A stretch of DNA of 50,621 nucleotides from the NCBI GenBank assembly GCA_009594865.1, contig VOPT01000010.1, positions 1 to 50,621 of the forward strand. The letters run 5' to 3'. The translations under genes were made by a program, and so were the position numbers. Shown here one piece after another: positions 43,084 to 50,621 of the stretch (position 1 is its first letter; every line of letters starts with the position of its first letter). The DNA is from Nitrospira sp. Lineage in GTDB: Bacteria > Nitrospirota > Nitrospiria > Nitrospirales > Nitrospiraceae. The notes under the pieces are model-generated. The model worked only from the letters and a program-made list of their open reading frames with translations, did no database searches and was not told the origin of the DNA.

Positions 43084-45399
43084 TCACGCCATCGAGACCG
43101 GATCGACGTCGATATCATACCGGAGACCACCCCGGCGGGATTCCCGCTCCAGCTCCTCGCGCGTCCGCATGGCGATCTCTTTCCCGACCTCCGGAGAGCT
43201 GGACTTGATCAGAATCTGCCAGCAGTACCGACCTCGCCTGAGAACATGCGACGCCGGAGATGGCCCCAAGACCGCTACCGTCCGTTCTCTGCCTGCAGCC
43301 CGGGCTCTCAATACCGCCGCCCAACGCTCGGCAGCGTGAGACACTACCGCCTCCTTCGTCCCGGACACATCCAATCTGACCAGGCAAGTCCAGGGCGGAT
43401 ACTGGAGCATCTGCCGGAAGGCCTGTTCCTGCTGCACAAACACCTCTTCGTCACCGGAGGCCAGGGCCATGATCGCATGATGCTCTGCGAGGCGCGTCTG
43501 TATAAGAAGCTGGCCACCAACAGCGGCAGGACGGGCCAGAGCGGCAGCGTCCAGAAGGGCATGATACATCCGTTCCGCGGAACGGAAATCGGGAACATGA
43601 AGACCGGCATCTGCATCGGGCAGCGCGACGAACAACGCCCGCCCGTGAAAACCCAGACGGAATATCATCTGTGTCCCGATCAGAATATCAATGTCCCCAG
43701 CGGTCAAGAGCCGATGCAACGCTCGCGCATCGGCCGGACGACGAATCGTTTCGCCATCCACACGTCCTACCCGCGCCTGTGGAAACTGGCGCCGGACGGC
43801 CTCCTCGACACGTTCCGTTCCCGACCCCACCGGTTCCAACTTCAGCGATTGGCACCGGGGACAATGTTCGGGCACCGGTCTGGTTCGACCGCAGTAGTGG
43901 CACCGGACATGGTTGCTTCGCCGGAAGAAGGTCAACGCGACACTACAGGCATCGCACTGCGGCATGGCCCCGCAGTCTCCGCAATGGAGGACACTCGCAA
44001 AGCCTTTGCGATTCAGGTACAGAATCGACAAGGCGTTCTGGCGCAACGCGCCACGCAGTCCTTCGATCAGGGGAGGCGACAAGACCATGCCTCCGCCAAC
44101 GTCTCTGGGAGAGTGCTTCATATCGATCACGTTCACTCTCGGCAGTTGCTCTGGGGCACGATAGACACATGCCGTCAGGCGTCCTTCCTGAACCGCCGAC
44201 AGACTTTCGAGAGACGGATGATTCGAGGCGAGCACCAACACTGCACCTTCGCGTGAAGCACGATGGTGCGCCACCTCTCGGGCATGATAGCGAGGCACCT
44301 GCTCTTCCTTGAGGGACGCATCGTCTTCACCGTCCACCCACACAAGACCTAGCCGCGACAGGGGAGCGAAGACCGCCATACGGGTGCCGATCAGAATTTT
44401 GACGGAGCCCTCCTGCGCCGCCTGCCACACCGCCGCCCGCGCCTTCATCGACAAACCGCTGTGCAGAAGCATCGGCCGTTCGCCTCTTGCGGCCAGAAAT
44501 CCCGCCAATCGACTCGCCTGCTCGACATCGCCCGTGAGGATCAACACCTGCTTCTCAAGGCGAATGGTGGCCTGGGCCGCTTGCATCAGACACCACTGTC
44601 GGGTGCGGTGGGTTCCCTGCAGGAGCAAGGGGGAAAGGGTTTGCTTCGTACGTGCTTGTTCCAGAACGGTCGGCCACAGCATGGCCTTGGGGGGAGTCGG
44701 TTCAACACCATCAGCAGCCTCTTCCGGCTCCATAGGAAGAGCGACTGCTGACGTGTCGCCAGGCGGCATTGTGGAACGGAGGGTTCTGGGAGCGACCGGT
44801 TCATCACAGCGGCCAACCAGCCCCTGCTTTACCAGTGTGTGCAGGGCGAGGGTTAAACGAGCTTTGTCCCCCTTTAGAAGCGTCGTCGCCATGATGCCTT
44901 TGGGACGCCGACGCAAACGGGCGAGTACCTCTGTTTCGGTCTCTCCCAACGGATCCACGGAGGAATGCCTTGCCAGGCCCTGCGCTGTCAGCACATATCG
45001 AGGCTGAGGCGGTCCCCCTCGACCCACAGGAGGCAGAACGAGCTTGATACATTGCCCCCACGGTGCGGCATACCGTTCCGCAACCCACTGACTGAGCCCG
45101 ATTTGGTCGGCCGTGAGCAGGTGATCCGCTGACGCCGCACTCAGCGAACGAATAGCTTTGAGGCCCTCCTGCGGGGCGCCAGGTGGGAGCTGGGGATACA
45201 CCGCTATCACGAGACCGTGAAGATCTTGGGAGCCGAACGGCACAACCACTGAACGTCCGACGACGACCCGGTCCTTGAGTTCTGGCGGGATGAGATAGGT
45301 GAACGGTCGGTGAAGCCGACGTGGCAATATCACGTCAACATAGGCAGAAGAAGGCGCAGGAACCATCGGGCTGGCTCGCTGCGAGCGAGGGTCGAGCAT
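43084..45399 (-). CDS. priA: PriA-like primosomal protein with inactivated helicase motifs
   Basis: About 771 residues from the ATG at 45399. The N-terminal DNA-binding domain (YVDVILPRRLHRPFTYLIPP) and the eight-Cys zinc-binding insert (CGDC, CDAC, CHYC, CPRC) are intact. The helicase signatures are not. Where Walker A should read G-x-T-G-S-G-K-T, the sequence is GTHRTRQW. Motif II (D-E-E-H) is VDGEDD, within an otherwise recognisable LGLVWVDGEDDASLKEEQVP and RYHAREVA context. The motif VI region (V-A-G-R-A-G-R) reads LDAAALARPAA. The frame is intact over the whole length. Helicase-less PriA proteins are known in Actinobacteria. A shorter start at 45366 is possible. Confidence 0.92.
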   Translation of the reverse strand: MLDPRSQRASPMVPAPSSAYVDVILPRRLHRPFTYLIPPELKDRVVVGRSVVVPFGSQDLHGLVIAVYPQLPPGAPQEGLKAIRSLSAASADHLLTADQIGLSQWVAERYAAPWGQCIKLVLPPVGRGGPPQPRYVLTAQGLARHSSVDPLGETETEVLARLRRRPKGIMATTLLKGDKARLTLALHTLVKQGLVGRCDEPVAPRTLRSTMPPGDTSAVALPMEPEEAADGVEPTPPKAMLWPTVLEQARTKQTLSPLLLQGTHRTRQWCLMQAAQATIRLEKQVLILTGDVEQASRLAGFLAARGERPMLLHSGLSMKARAAVWQAAQEGSVKILIGTRMAVFAPLSRLGLVWVDGEDDASLKEEQVPRYHAREVAHHRASREGAVLVLASNHPSLESLSAVQEGRLTACVYRAPEQLPRVNVIDMKHSPRDVGGGMVLSPPLIEGLRGALRQNALSILYLNRKGFASVLHCGDCGAMPQCDACSVALTFFRRSNHVRCHYCGRTRPVPEHCPRCQSLKLEPVGSGTERVEEAVRRQFPQARVGRVDGETIRRPADARALHRLLTAGDIDILIGTQMIFRLGFHGRALFVALPDADAGLHVPDFRSAERMYHALLDAAALARPAAVGGQLLIQTRLAEHHAIMALASGDEEVFVQQEQAFRQMLQYPPWTCLVRLDVSGTKEAVVSHAAERWAAVLRARAAGRERTVAVLGPSPASHVLRRGRYCWQILIKSSSPEVGKEIAMRTREELERESRRGGLRYDIDVDPVSMA

Positions 45400-45551
45400 G
45401 CGGCATTCTAACAACACCGGCCCCATGCAACAATGACAAGAGCGTGCACGTGCGAGGAGTGAACAGGACAAGGAGTTCAGATAAGAGAGAGGCTACAGGG
45501 AGGGCATCGGACGACGGCCGGCTTCTTGCGAGAAACCAGCCGTCGCCTAAA

Positions 45552-47108
45552 CTACGAGCCAGGAGCAGGCGATGGTGGGACCCCATCAGCGGGAGAGGCC
45601 GGCACTCCGGCATCAGGAGCTATCGGGCCACGATCGGTTGGCACATCCGACGGAGCCGGTCCAGACGGCACCTCCGACACCGGCATATTCGTCGGATTCA
45701 CCGGCGCGGAATTCATTTGGTTATACGTAAACTGTGTCGCCCCTGATGACTTGTCATCGACCAAGGCTTTCACCGGGTGCGCTGAGGCTGCCTCCTCAAG
45801 GGACTCCAGTACGACTTCAATGCGGCGGTTTCTCTTGCGTCCGTCTTCGGTCCCGTTGCTTGCCACGGGACGGCTCGCTCCATACCCCACGGCAGATAGC
45901 TTCCCGGAATCCATGCCACCCTTCTCGACCAGATACCGGACGATCTCTGCCGCACGGGCCTTGGATAATTCCCAATTGGTCGGAAATTCGCCCTTCAAGG
46001 ACGGTCCGATTTCCATGTTATCGGAATGACCTTCGACGCGGACCTGTTGGCCGCCGGCGCTCGTTGTCAGGTACGCTGTTAACTTTTCAAGGATGGGGAC
46101 CCCGGCGGGTTTCACTTTGACTTCTCCGGACTCGTATTGCAACTGGTCCGCCAGGTCGTCAAGATTGAGCCTCTGACTTCTTCCAGCACGTTCGATCTTT
46201 CCCTTTCCGGTCGAACGGGCTTCACTTGCATCAGAGATAGACGCATCCGCCTTCGAAACCATCACGGGCTGCGCTGTCGCCTGATGATCAATCTCTCCGC
46301 CGTCAGATTGCATGGCTTCGACGGGCATGCCATGTTTGGAACGAAGACGATCTCCCACGAGGGCGCGGGCCGAAGCCTTGGACAATACCGCAGTGGCGGT
46401 GTGAGGTTCCGTCGCAAGCACCCTTACTTCGCCGATCTTTCGCTCTGGGAGGCCGCCGCCCGTACGAAACACTTCCAGGTAGTCGCCAGACCGGAGTCCG
46501 TCATCGTGCCCCTTGTCCAGGTACACGACATTGCCCTGGGACACGAGCGACATATGTTTGTCGGCCTGCAGCTCGACAATCATACCTTCCACATCTGGCC
46601 CTGAAGACACAGGCTCGCTGATTTCCTCTGCAGAAGGAGGTGTAAAACGCATGACGGGATCGCCGGGGGACAGGGGTGCGTACGATCGTACCACCTGCAC
46701 ACCTACCAGCACCGGATCCAACTGAACGACTTTCACAACACCGACCCGATTGATGACATATCCGAGATACTGCTTGGTGATGGGATGGAACACCTTCCGG
46801 GAGCGCCGATAGACGGTGTACAAATCACCGATCGCGGCGTCGCCCGGATTTTTCAGTTTCAGATACAGCGTATCCGTGCCGGACCATCCCAGCATCATCC
46901 GGTTGCCGGACAATTGGTTATCGCCAGTAATGACATTGATGACACCCTCAATCGGCATCTCCTGTCGAATCGATCCGGCGGCATAGATCAACGCTGCGTC
47001 ACCCAGTCGCACGCTTTGCGCATTCTCTGCGTAACCCGGTATAGCCGTGATGGCCATGAGACTGCAGGCAAGGATGGTCAGGCTGGCGCGCATAAATAAT
47101 GTCCTCAT
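45552..47108 (-). CDS. OmpA-domain envelope protein
   Basis: 518 residues from the ATG at 47108 (a second ATG at 47093, with GAGGA ahead, is equally possible). Signal peptide (ILACSLMAITAIPGYAEN). The middle (30-270) contains two related segments on outer-surface or LysM-like topics that I cannot name: GDLYTVYRRSRKVFHPITKQ and GDYLEVFRTGGGLPERKIGE, both of the type seen after LysM/peptidoglycan modules. The OmpA domain (about 315-440) has GHSDNM and LSKARAAE with the binding Asp and Arg. A Pro-rich tail follows. It resembles the two OmpA lipoproteins at 16554 and 18004 in its C-terminal domain. Confidence 0.83.
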   Translation of the reverse strand: MRTLFMRASLTILACSLMAITAIPGYAENAQSVRLGDAALIYAAGSIRQEMPIEGVINVITGDNQLSGNRMMLGWSGTDTLYLKLKNPGDAAIGDLYTVYRRSRKVFHPITKQYLGYVINRVGVVKVVQLDPVLVGVQVVRSYAPLSPGDPVMRFTPPSAEEISEPVSSGPDVEGMIVELQADKHMSLVSQGNVVYLDKGHDDGLRSGDYLEVFRTGGGLPERKIGEVRVLATEPHTATAVLSKASARALVGDRLRSKHGMPVEAMQSDGGEIDHQATAQPVMVSKADASISDASEARSTGKGKIERAGRSQRLNLDDLADQLQYESGEVKVKPAGVPILEKLTAYLTTSAGGQQVRVEGHSDNMEIGPSLKGEFPTNWELSKARAAEIVRYLVEKGGMDSGKLSAVGYGASRPVASNGTEDGRKRNRRIEVVLESLEEAASAHPVKALVDDKSSGATQFTYNQMNSAPVNPTNMPVSEVPSGPAPSDVPTDRGPIAPDAGVPASPADGVPPSPAPGS

Positions 47109-47659
47109 ATTGATCACACCTAGGAGGATTGTCTGTAGCAACCTTAGCAAACAGCAGAGGCTTGTCAAGAAACCGGCCGGACAGCAATGGTTTGAATCAG
47201 GCGACCCTGGATGGTATCGTGAGATTCAGACCGAACAGTCTGGCGGAACTACCATCGAGCGGGTGACGAATGGGAACGGAAAAACGACGCATCAACACGC
47301 AGATGCCTCGACGAACGAAGGTTCACCCCTCTACGCCCTTGGCATCGGAATGGGATGTTGGTGGCGGATCTCCTCCCTCTGCCCTGAGAACTCCGGCCAG
47401 CCACATGAGGTCGGCCTCCTCGCATGATCATTCGACCAACGATGTTTCCCCAGCATCCGGCCCCGAGCCTTCAAACAATCCCCGCGAATCGTGACAATCG
47501 GCGCTCTCTCCTAACTCCTGGACAGTATTCACTTTCTAGGACTATCGGGACTAAAAGCCCTAGGTCCTTTGTGCGCTTGCTATTAAAAATAGGCAAGGGC
47601 TAAGATTCCGACCTCTTAAATAGCCTTATAAGCCCTCAAACCTGTTGAGGTTCGAGCCA
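47109..47659. other. Regulatory gap between OmpA gene and nuo operon
   Basis: About 550 bases without a supported gene. The final 140 bases are AT-rich. They contain a hairpin (CTTGCTATT with AATAGGCAAG, 47576-47597, one bulge) and three arms that could pair in alternative ways: AGCCCT (47556), AGGGCT (47596) and AGCCCT (47631). This region must carry the promoters of both divergent transcription units. Confidence 0.5.
47577..47606 (+). promoter_or_regulatory. Possible promoter of the nuo operon
   Basis: TTGCTA and TAAGAT with an 18-base spacer; transcription would start near 47613, about 47 bases before nuoA. A second, weaker combination (TTCCGA, 15 bases, TATAAG) lies downstream. Assignment is tentative. 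Confidence 0.35.
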
Positions 47660-48043
47660 ATGGCCGGTTCCGAGCTCCTCTTAGAATATCTCAGTCGATA
47701 TTTTCCGGTACTCGTGTTTGTGTTCATCGCACTGGCGTTCGGCGCCGGCACACTGCTGATCAGTTACTTTGTTCAACCCAAGTATCCTGAACCAGAGAAG
47801 CTATCTACTTATGAGTGCGGATCTGAACCCTTTTCTGACGCCAGAATGCCGTTTCCCGTTCGCTACTATATCTTCGCAATGTTGTTCGTGATTTTCGATG
47901 TGGAAGTCATCTTTCTTTACCCTTGGGCCATTGTCTTTAACAAGATCGGCCTCATCGGCCTGGTCGAGATGTTGATCTTTATCGGGCTTTTCCTCGTCGC
48001 CTATGTTTACGCCTGGCGAAAAGGAGCATTGGAATGGGATTAA
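47660..48043 (+). CDS. nuoA: NADH-quinone oxidoreductase subunit A
   Basis: 127 residues with three membrane helices. The NuoA loop signature is present: [20 protein letters not shown], followed by [20 protein letters not shown]. NuoA lies in the membrane arm next to the quinone-reduction site. Start 47660 is chosen over an in-frame codon 5 residues earlier because of GAGG spacing. The end overlaps nuoB by 10 bases. Confidence 0.97.
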   Translation: MAGSELLLEYLSRYFPVLVFVFIALAFGAGTLLISYFVQPKYPEPEKLSTYECGSEPFSDARMPFPVRYYIFAMLFVIFDVEVIFLYPWAIVFNKIGLIGLVEMLIFIGLFLVAYVYAWRKGALEWD

Positions 48044-48561
48044 TTCAACTCGGTGGCCACGATAAAGACGGCTCTCCTGATGTCATTACCCTCACGGTTG
48101 AAAAAGCCGTGAATTGGGCCAGAAAAGGGTCCTTATGGCCGATGACCTTCGGTCTGGCCTGCTGCGCGATCGAAATGATCGCGGCTGTCTCATCCCGCTA
48201 TGACATGGATCGTTATGGAGCAGGGGTCTTCCGGGCCTCTCCCCGCCAATCCGACCTCATGATCGTCGCCGGCACCGTGTGCCGACGCATGGCGCCAGTC
48301 ATTCGAAAAATCTACGACCAGATGCCTGAACCGAAGTACGTGATTGCCATGGGTTCCTGCGCGACTTCAGGAAATATTTACGACAGTTACAGTGTGGTAC
48401 AGGGAGTTGATCGCTTCGTACCGGTCGACATTTATGTGCCGGGATGTCCTCCTACTCCAGAAGCGCTCTTCGACGGCATTCTGAAATTGCAGGAGCGCAT
48501 CATGCAAAAGCGCGTATTCCTTTCCCAGCCCAAGGAAGTGAAGGACGCGCTGAAGGTCTGA
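48034..48561 (+). CDS. nuoB: NADH-quinone oxidoreductase subunit B
   Basis: 175 residues. It carries the N2 cluster ligands: tandem Cys in [11 protein letters not shown], Cys in [13 protein letters not shown] and Cys in [10 protein letters not shown]. NuoB forms the connection between the iron-sulfur chain and the quinone site. It overlaps nuoA and is followed by nuoC after 16 bases. Confidence 0.98.
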   Translation: MGLIQLGGHDKDGSPDVITLTVEKAVNWARKGSLWPMTFGLACCAIEMIAAVSSRYDMDRYGAGVFRASPRQSDLMIVAGTVCRRMAPVIRKIYDQMPEPKYVIAMGSCATSGNIYDSYSVVQGVDRFVPVDIYVPGCPPTPEALFDGILKLQERIMQKRVFLSQPKEVKDALKV

Positions 48562-48577
48562 CGGACGGAACGACCCC

Positions 48578-49075
48578 ATGAGCCAACTCGCACAACGTAT
48601 CAACGATACCTTTCCTGGCGCCTGTACCAAGGTGGTGGAGTGGCGCGGGGACCTTGCGGTGACAGTTACGCCTGAGGCGTTGCACGACGTGGCCCAGTTC
48701 CTCCGAGACGACCCCGCCTTACGGTTTGACTACATCGTCCATGTCAGCTCCGTCGACTGGCCTGACGATGAAGAGCGGTTCGAAGTCGTCTACGAAGTCT
48801 ATTCAATTCGCACGCGACAACGGATTCGCCTGAAAACTCGCGTGCCGGAATCGGACAGTATCGTCGATTCCCTGACTGACGTCTGGAAAGGCGCCGATTT
48901 CATGGAACGCGAAGTGTATGACATGATGGGCATCCGGTTCCGAAATCACCCGGACCTCCGCCGCATTCTGATGCCGGACGAATATGAGGAAGGATATCCG
49001 TTGCGCAAAGACTTTCCGCTTCGCGGCAAAGGTTGGCGCGACACATTCGAGTTTTTGGATGAACCGTCCCGATAG
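48578..49075 (+). CDS. nuoC: NADH-quinone oxidoreductase subunit C
   Basis: 165 residues with the 30-kDa subunit signature: DVWKGADFMEREVYDMMGIR, then HPDLRRILMPDEYEEGYPLR. It is a separate polypeptide rather than fused to NuoD as in E. coli. It packs against NuoB and NuoD in the peripheral arm. Confidence 0.97.
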   Translation: MSQLAQRINDTFPGACTKVVEWRGDLAVTVTPEALHDVAQFLRDDPALRFDYIVHVSSVDWPDDEERFEVVYEVYSIRTRQRIRLKTRVPESDSIVDSLTDVWKGADFMEREVYDMMGIRFRNHPDLRRILMPDEYEEGYPLRKDFPLRGKGWRDTFEFLDEPSR

Positions 49076-49103
49076 GAAACAGGTTTTGTCTCACTGAACG
49101 ATC

Positions 49104-50351
49104 ATGGCACAGTTCGAAGATCAAAGAACCACCGTCTATAAGATTGATCCAGAGCACCCGGAGAGTGACACGCTTCCAACGCTCAGGACCGAGGAGCTCC
49201 TGCTTAATATGGGCCCTCAACACCCCAGCACTCATGGTGTGCTGAAGGTGATTCTGGAGTTGGAAGGCGAGCGATTGGTCAAGTCGACGCCGGTTATGGG
49301 CTTTCTTCACCGCGGCGTAGAAAAGCTGGCTGAAGAAGGGACGTACCATCAATTCATCCCGCATACCGATCGGCTCGACTATGTGTGCGCGATGTACAAC
49401 AACTTCGCCTACTGCCGGGCGGTTGAAAAATTAATGAACATCACCGTGCCGGATCGTGCCGAATACCTGCGTACGATTGTCGCGGAGATCCAACGTATCA
49501 TCGGTCACCAGTTCTGGCTGGGCACGCAAGCCCTTGATATCGGGGCGATGACCGTGTTTTTTTATTGCTTCCGCGACCGAGAAATTTTGCTGGATTGGTT
49601 CGATGAACTCTGTGGTGCCCGCCTGACGACCAGCTGGTATCGCATCGGCGGCGTCGAGCGCGACTTCACCCCGTCTTTGTTTGCCAAATTGAAGCAATTC
49701 CTCGATTACTTCCCACCGAAGATCGATGAATACGTCATTTTCCTTGAGAAGAATCGTATTTGGCTGGCACGCACGAAGGGCGTGGCCGTTATTTCAGCAG
49801 AAGATGCGTTGAGCTTTGGCTTGAGCGGACCAACGTTACGAGGGTCTGGCGTTGATTTCGATCTTCGCAAATACGAACCCTATTCCGCCTACCCCAAGTG
49901 TGAATTCAGCGTCCCCGTCGGCAAGAACGGCGACACATATGATCGGTACTGGATCCGCGTGCAGGAGCTCTACGAGAGCGTCAAAATCATCCGCCAGTGC
50001 CTTGAACAGATCCAGGACGGGCCTATTATGGCGGATGTGCCCAGCGTGACCCTGCCTCCCAAAGAGCGCGTGTTCACGAACCTGGAATCCATGATTCAGC
50101 AATTCAAACTGTTCTCGCAGGGGTTCAATGCACCTCCCGGAGAAATCTACTGCGGGACTGAAGCGCATAAGGGTGAGTTGGGTTTCTATATTGTCAGCAC
50201 GGGCGGCGGGAAGCCGTACCGGCTGAAAATCCGCGCTCCCTCGTTTATTCACATGGGGGCATTCGATCATATGTCGAAAGGCTATATGATCTCCGACGCC
50301 GTGACGATTTTCGGCACGTATGACATCGTCATGGGAGAGTGTGACCGATAA
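49104..50351 (+). CDS. nuoD: NADH-quinone oxidoreductase subunit D
   Basis: 415 residues. The 49-kDa subunit pattern is present: LNMGPQHPSTHGVLKVILEL, FLHRGVEKLAE, and the C-terminal PSFIHMGAFDHMSKGYMISD with the terminal GECDR. The His and Tyr residues of the quinone site (HPSTHG; LDYV) are in place. It ends 79 bases before nuoG. The intervening DNA has two GAATTC palindromes separated by one base. Confidence 0.98.
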   Translation: MAQFEDQRTTVYKIDPEHPESDTLPTLRTEELLLNMGPQHPSTHGVLKVILELEGERLVKSTPVMGFLHRGVEKLAEEGTYHQFIPHTDRLDYVCAMYNNFAYCRAVEKLMNITVPDRAEYLRTIVAEIQRIIGHQFWLGTQALDIGAMTVFFYCFRDREILLDWFDELCGARLTTSWYRIGGVERDFTPSLFAKLKQFLDYFPPKIDEYVIFLEKNRIWLARTKGVAVISAEDALSFGLSGPTLRGSGVDFDLRKYEPYSAYPKCEFSVPVGKNGDTYDRYWIRVQELYESVKIIRQCLEQIQDGPIMADVPSVTLPPKERVFTNLESMIQQFKLFSQGFNAPPGEIYCGTEAHKGELGFYIVSTGGGKPYRLKIRAPSFIHMGAFDHMSKGYMISDAVTIFGTYDIVMGECDR

Positions 50352-50430
50352 GCACATTGAGAGTGGCGAGTGCGGAATTCTGAATTCTCACTTCACTCCA
50401 AACACTTATAACTGAGTACTAGGCCAAAGC

Positions 50431-50621
50431 ATGGGTTTGAAACCAGCGACCAATCCCGACGTTGAAGCCGCGACCATTGAACTGTCTATCGACGGACGAA
50501 CGGTATCGGCCAAGGACGGCGTCTCGCTTTACGATGTGATCGCCAGCACCGGCAAAATTATTCCTGCCATGTGCTACCACTATACCTTCGATCCCTTCGG
50601 ATCGTGCGGGATGTGCCTCGT
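50431..50621 (+). CDS. nuoG: NADH-quinone oxidoreductase subunit G, N-terminal part (cut by window end)
   Basis: 63 complete codons are visible. After a short leader (MGLKPATNPDVEAATIEL) comes a plant-type 2Fe-2S ferredoxin domain: IDGRTVSAKDGVSLYDVI, then MCYHYTFDPFGSCGMCL with the first three cluster Cys. This matches the start of NuoG, which carries several iron-sulfur clusters in complex I. The gene directly follows nuoD; nuoE and nuoF are absent at this position. Other 2Fe-2S proteins could start the same way, but context favours NuoG. Confidence 0.85.
   Translation, partial: MGLKPATNPDVEAATIELSIDGRTVSAKDGVSLYDVIASTGKIIPAMCYHYTFDPFGSCGMCL

Noticed and set aside
43246..44256. A 336-codon plus-strand frame opposite priA
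   Set aside because: It is a shadow of the zinc and helicase regions of priA, without domain features.
50375..50387. GAATTC-T-GAATTC as a possible regulatory site between nuoD and nuoG
   Set aside because: Two chance-sized palindromes inside an operon; no support for regulation or termination.

Overview
The window is a chromosomal stretch of a GC-rich, Gram-negative-type bacterium with lipoproteins, OmpA-domain proteins and Tat/AsmA envelope genes. Gene content and protein style (NuoABCD followed directly by NuoG, several OmpA/coiled-coil lipoproteins, paired PilZ proteins) suggest Nitrospira or a close relative in Nitrospirota. That assignment is an inference from recall; no search was run. 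The extreme left (about 1-170) is visibly more AT-rich and ends in a 3' fragment of a tRNA-Val(CAC) gene, which looks like the attachment-site edge of an integrated element lying outside the window.

Layout: (1) 341-5906: two lipoprotein genes, then a minus-strand replication/repair block (DksA-like, recR, ybaB, dnaX) preceded by the SRP RNA gene and tRNA-Ser(GGA). (2) 6076-19455: an envelope and mechanical-stress block with an AsmA protein, MscS and MscL channels, a DUF481 outer-membrane protein and two OmpA-domain coiled-coil lipoproteins. Embedded in it, at 9141-13937, is a compact four-gene unit: a coiled-coil protein, a membrane protein combining a roadblock-like region with a periplasmic OmpA domain, a Ras-like small GTPase, and a sigma-54 activator. 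This is the most promising candidate for an undescribed system. (3) 19477-22069: an orphan Tat-exported solute-binding protein and a HEAT-repeat protein. (4) 22289-25985: tRNA-Leu(TAG), then the proteostasis genes tig-clpP-clpX closed by a strong terminator. (5) 26128-39863: two tandem PilZ paralogues, a HEAT lipoprotein, an unusually long TatA, an M24 peptidase, a class I amidotransferase-like hydrolase, an APC permease, a PsiE protein coupled to a duplicated Cys-rich protein, nagZ, pepA, queE and a HAD hydrolase. (6) 39834-47108: tRNA-Leu(GAG) with a consensus promoter, a histidine-kinase-like protein with a ruined ATP-binding domain next to an intact CheY-like receiver, a PriA whose helicase motifs are lost, and an OmpA-domain protein. 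(7) 47577-50621: the start of a complex I operon, nuoA-B-C-D followed by nuoG, cut by the window edge.

Themes: the window carries several proteins that keep a fold but lose the catalytic signature (PriA, the histidine kinase, both PilZ domains). It also carries several internal duplications: an exact 76-residue period in the AsmA protein, repeats in an OmpA lipoprotein, two repeats in the Cys-rich protein, and a second TatA-like helix. No CRISPR array, insertion sequence or rRNA was seen.
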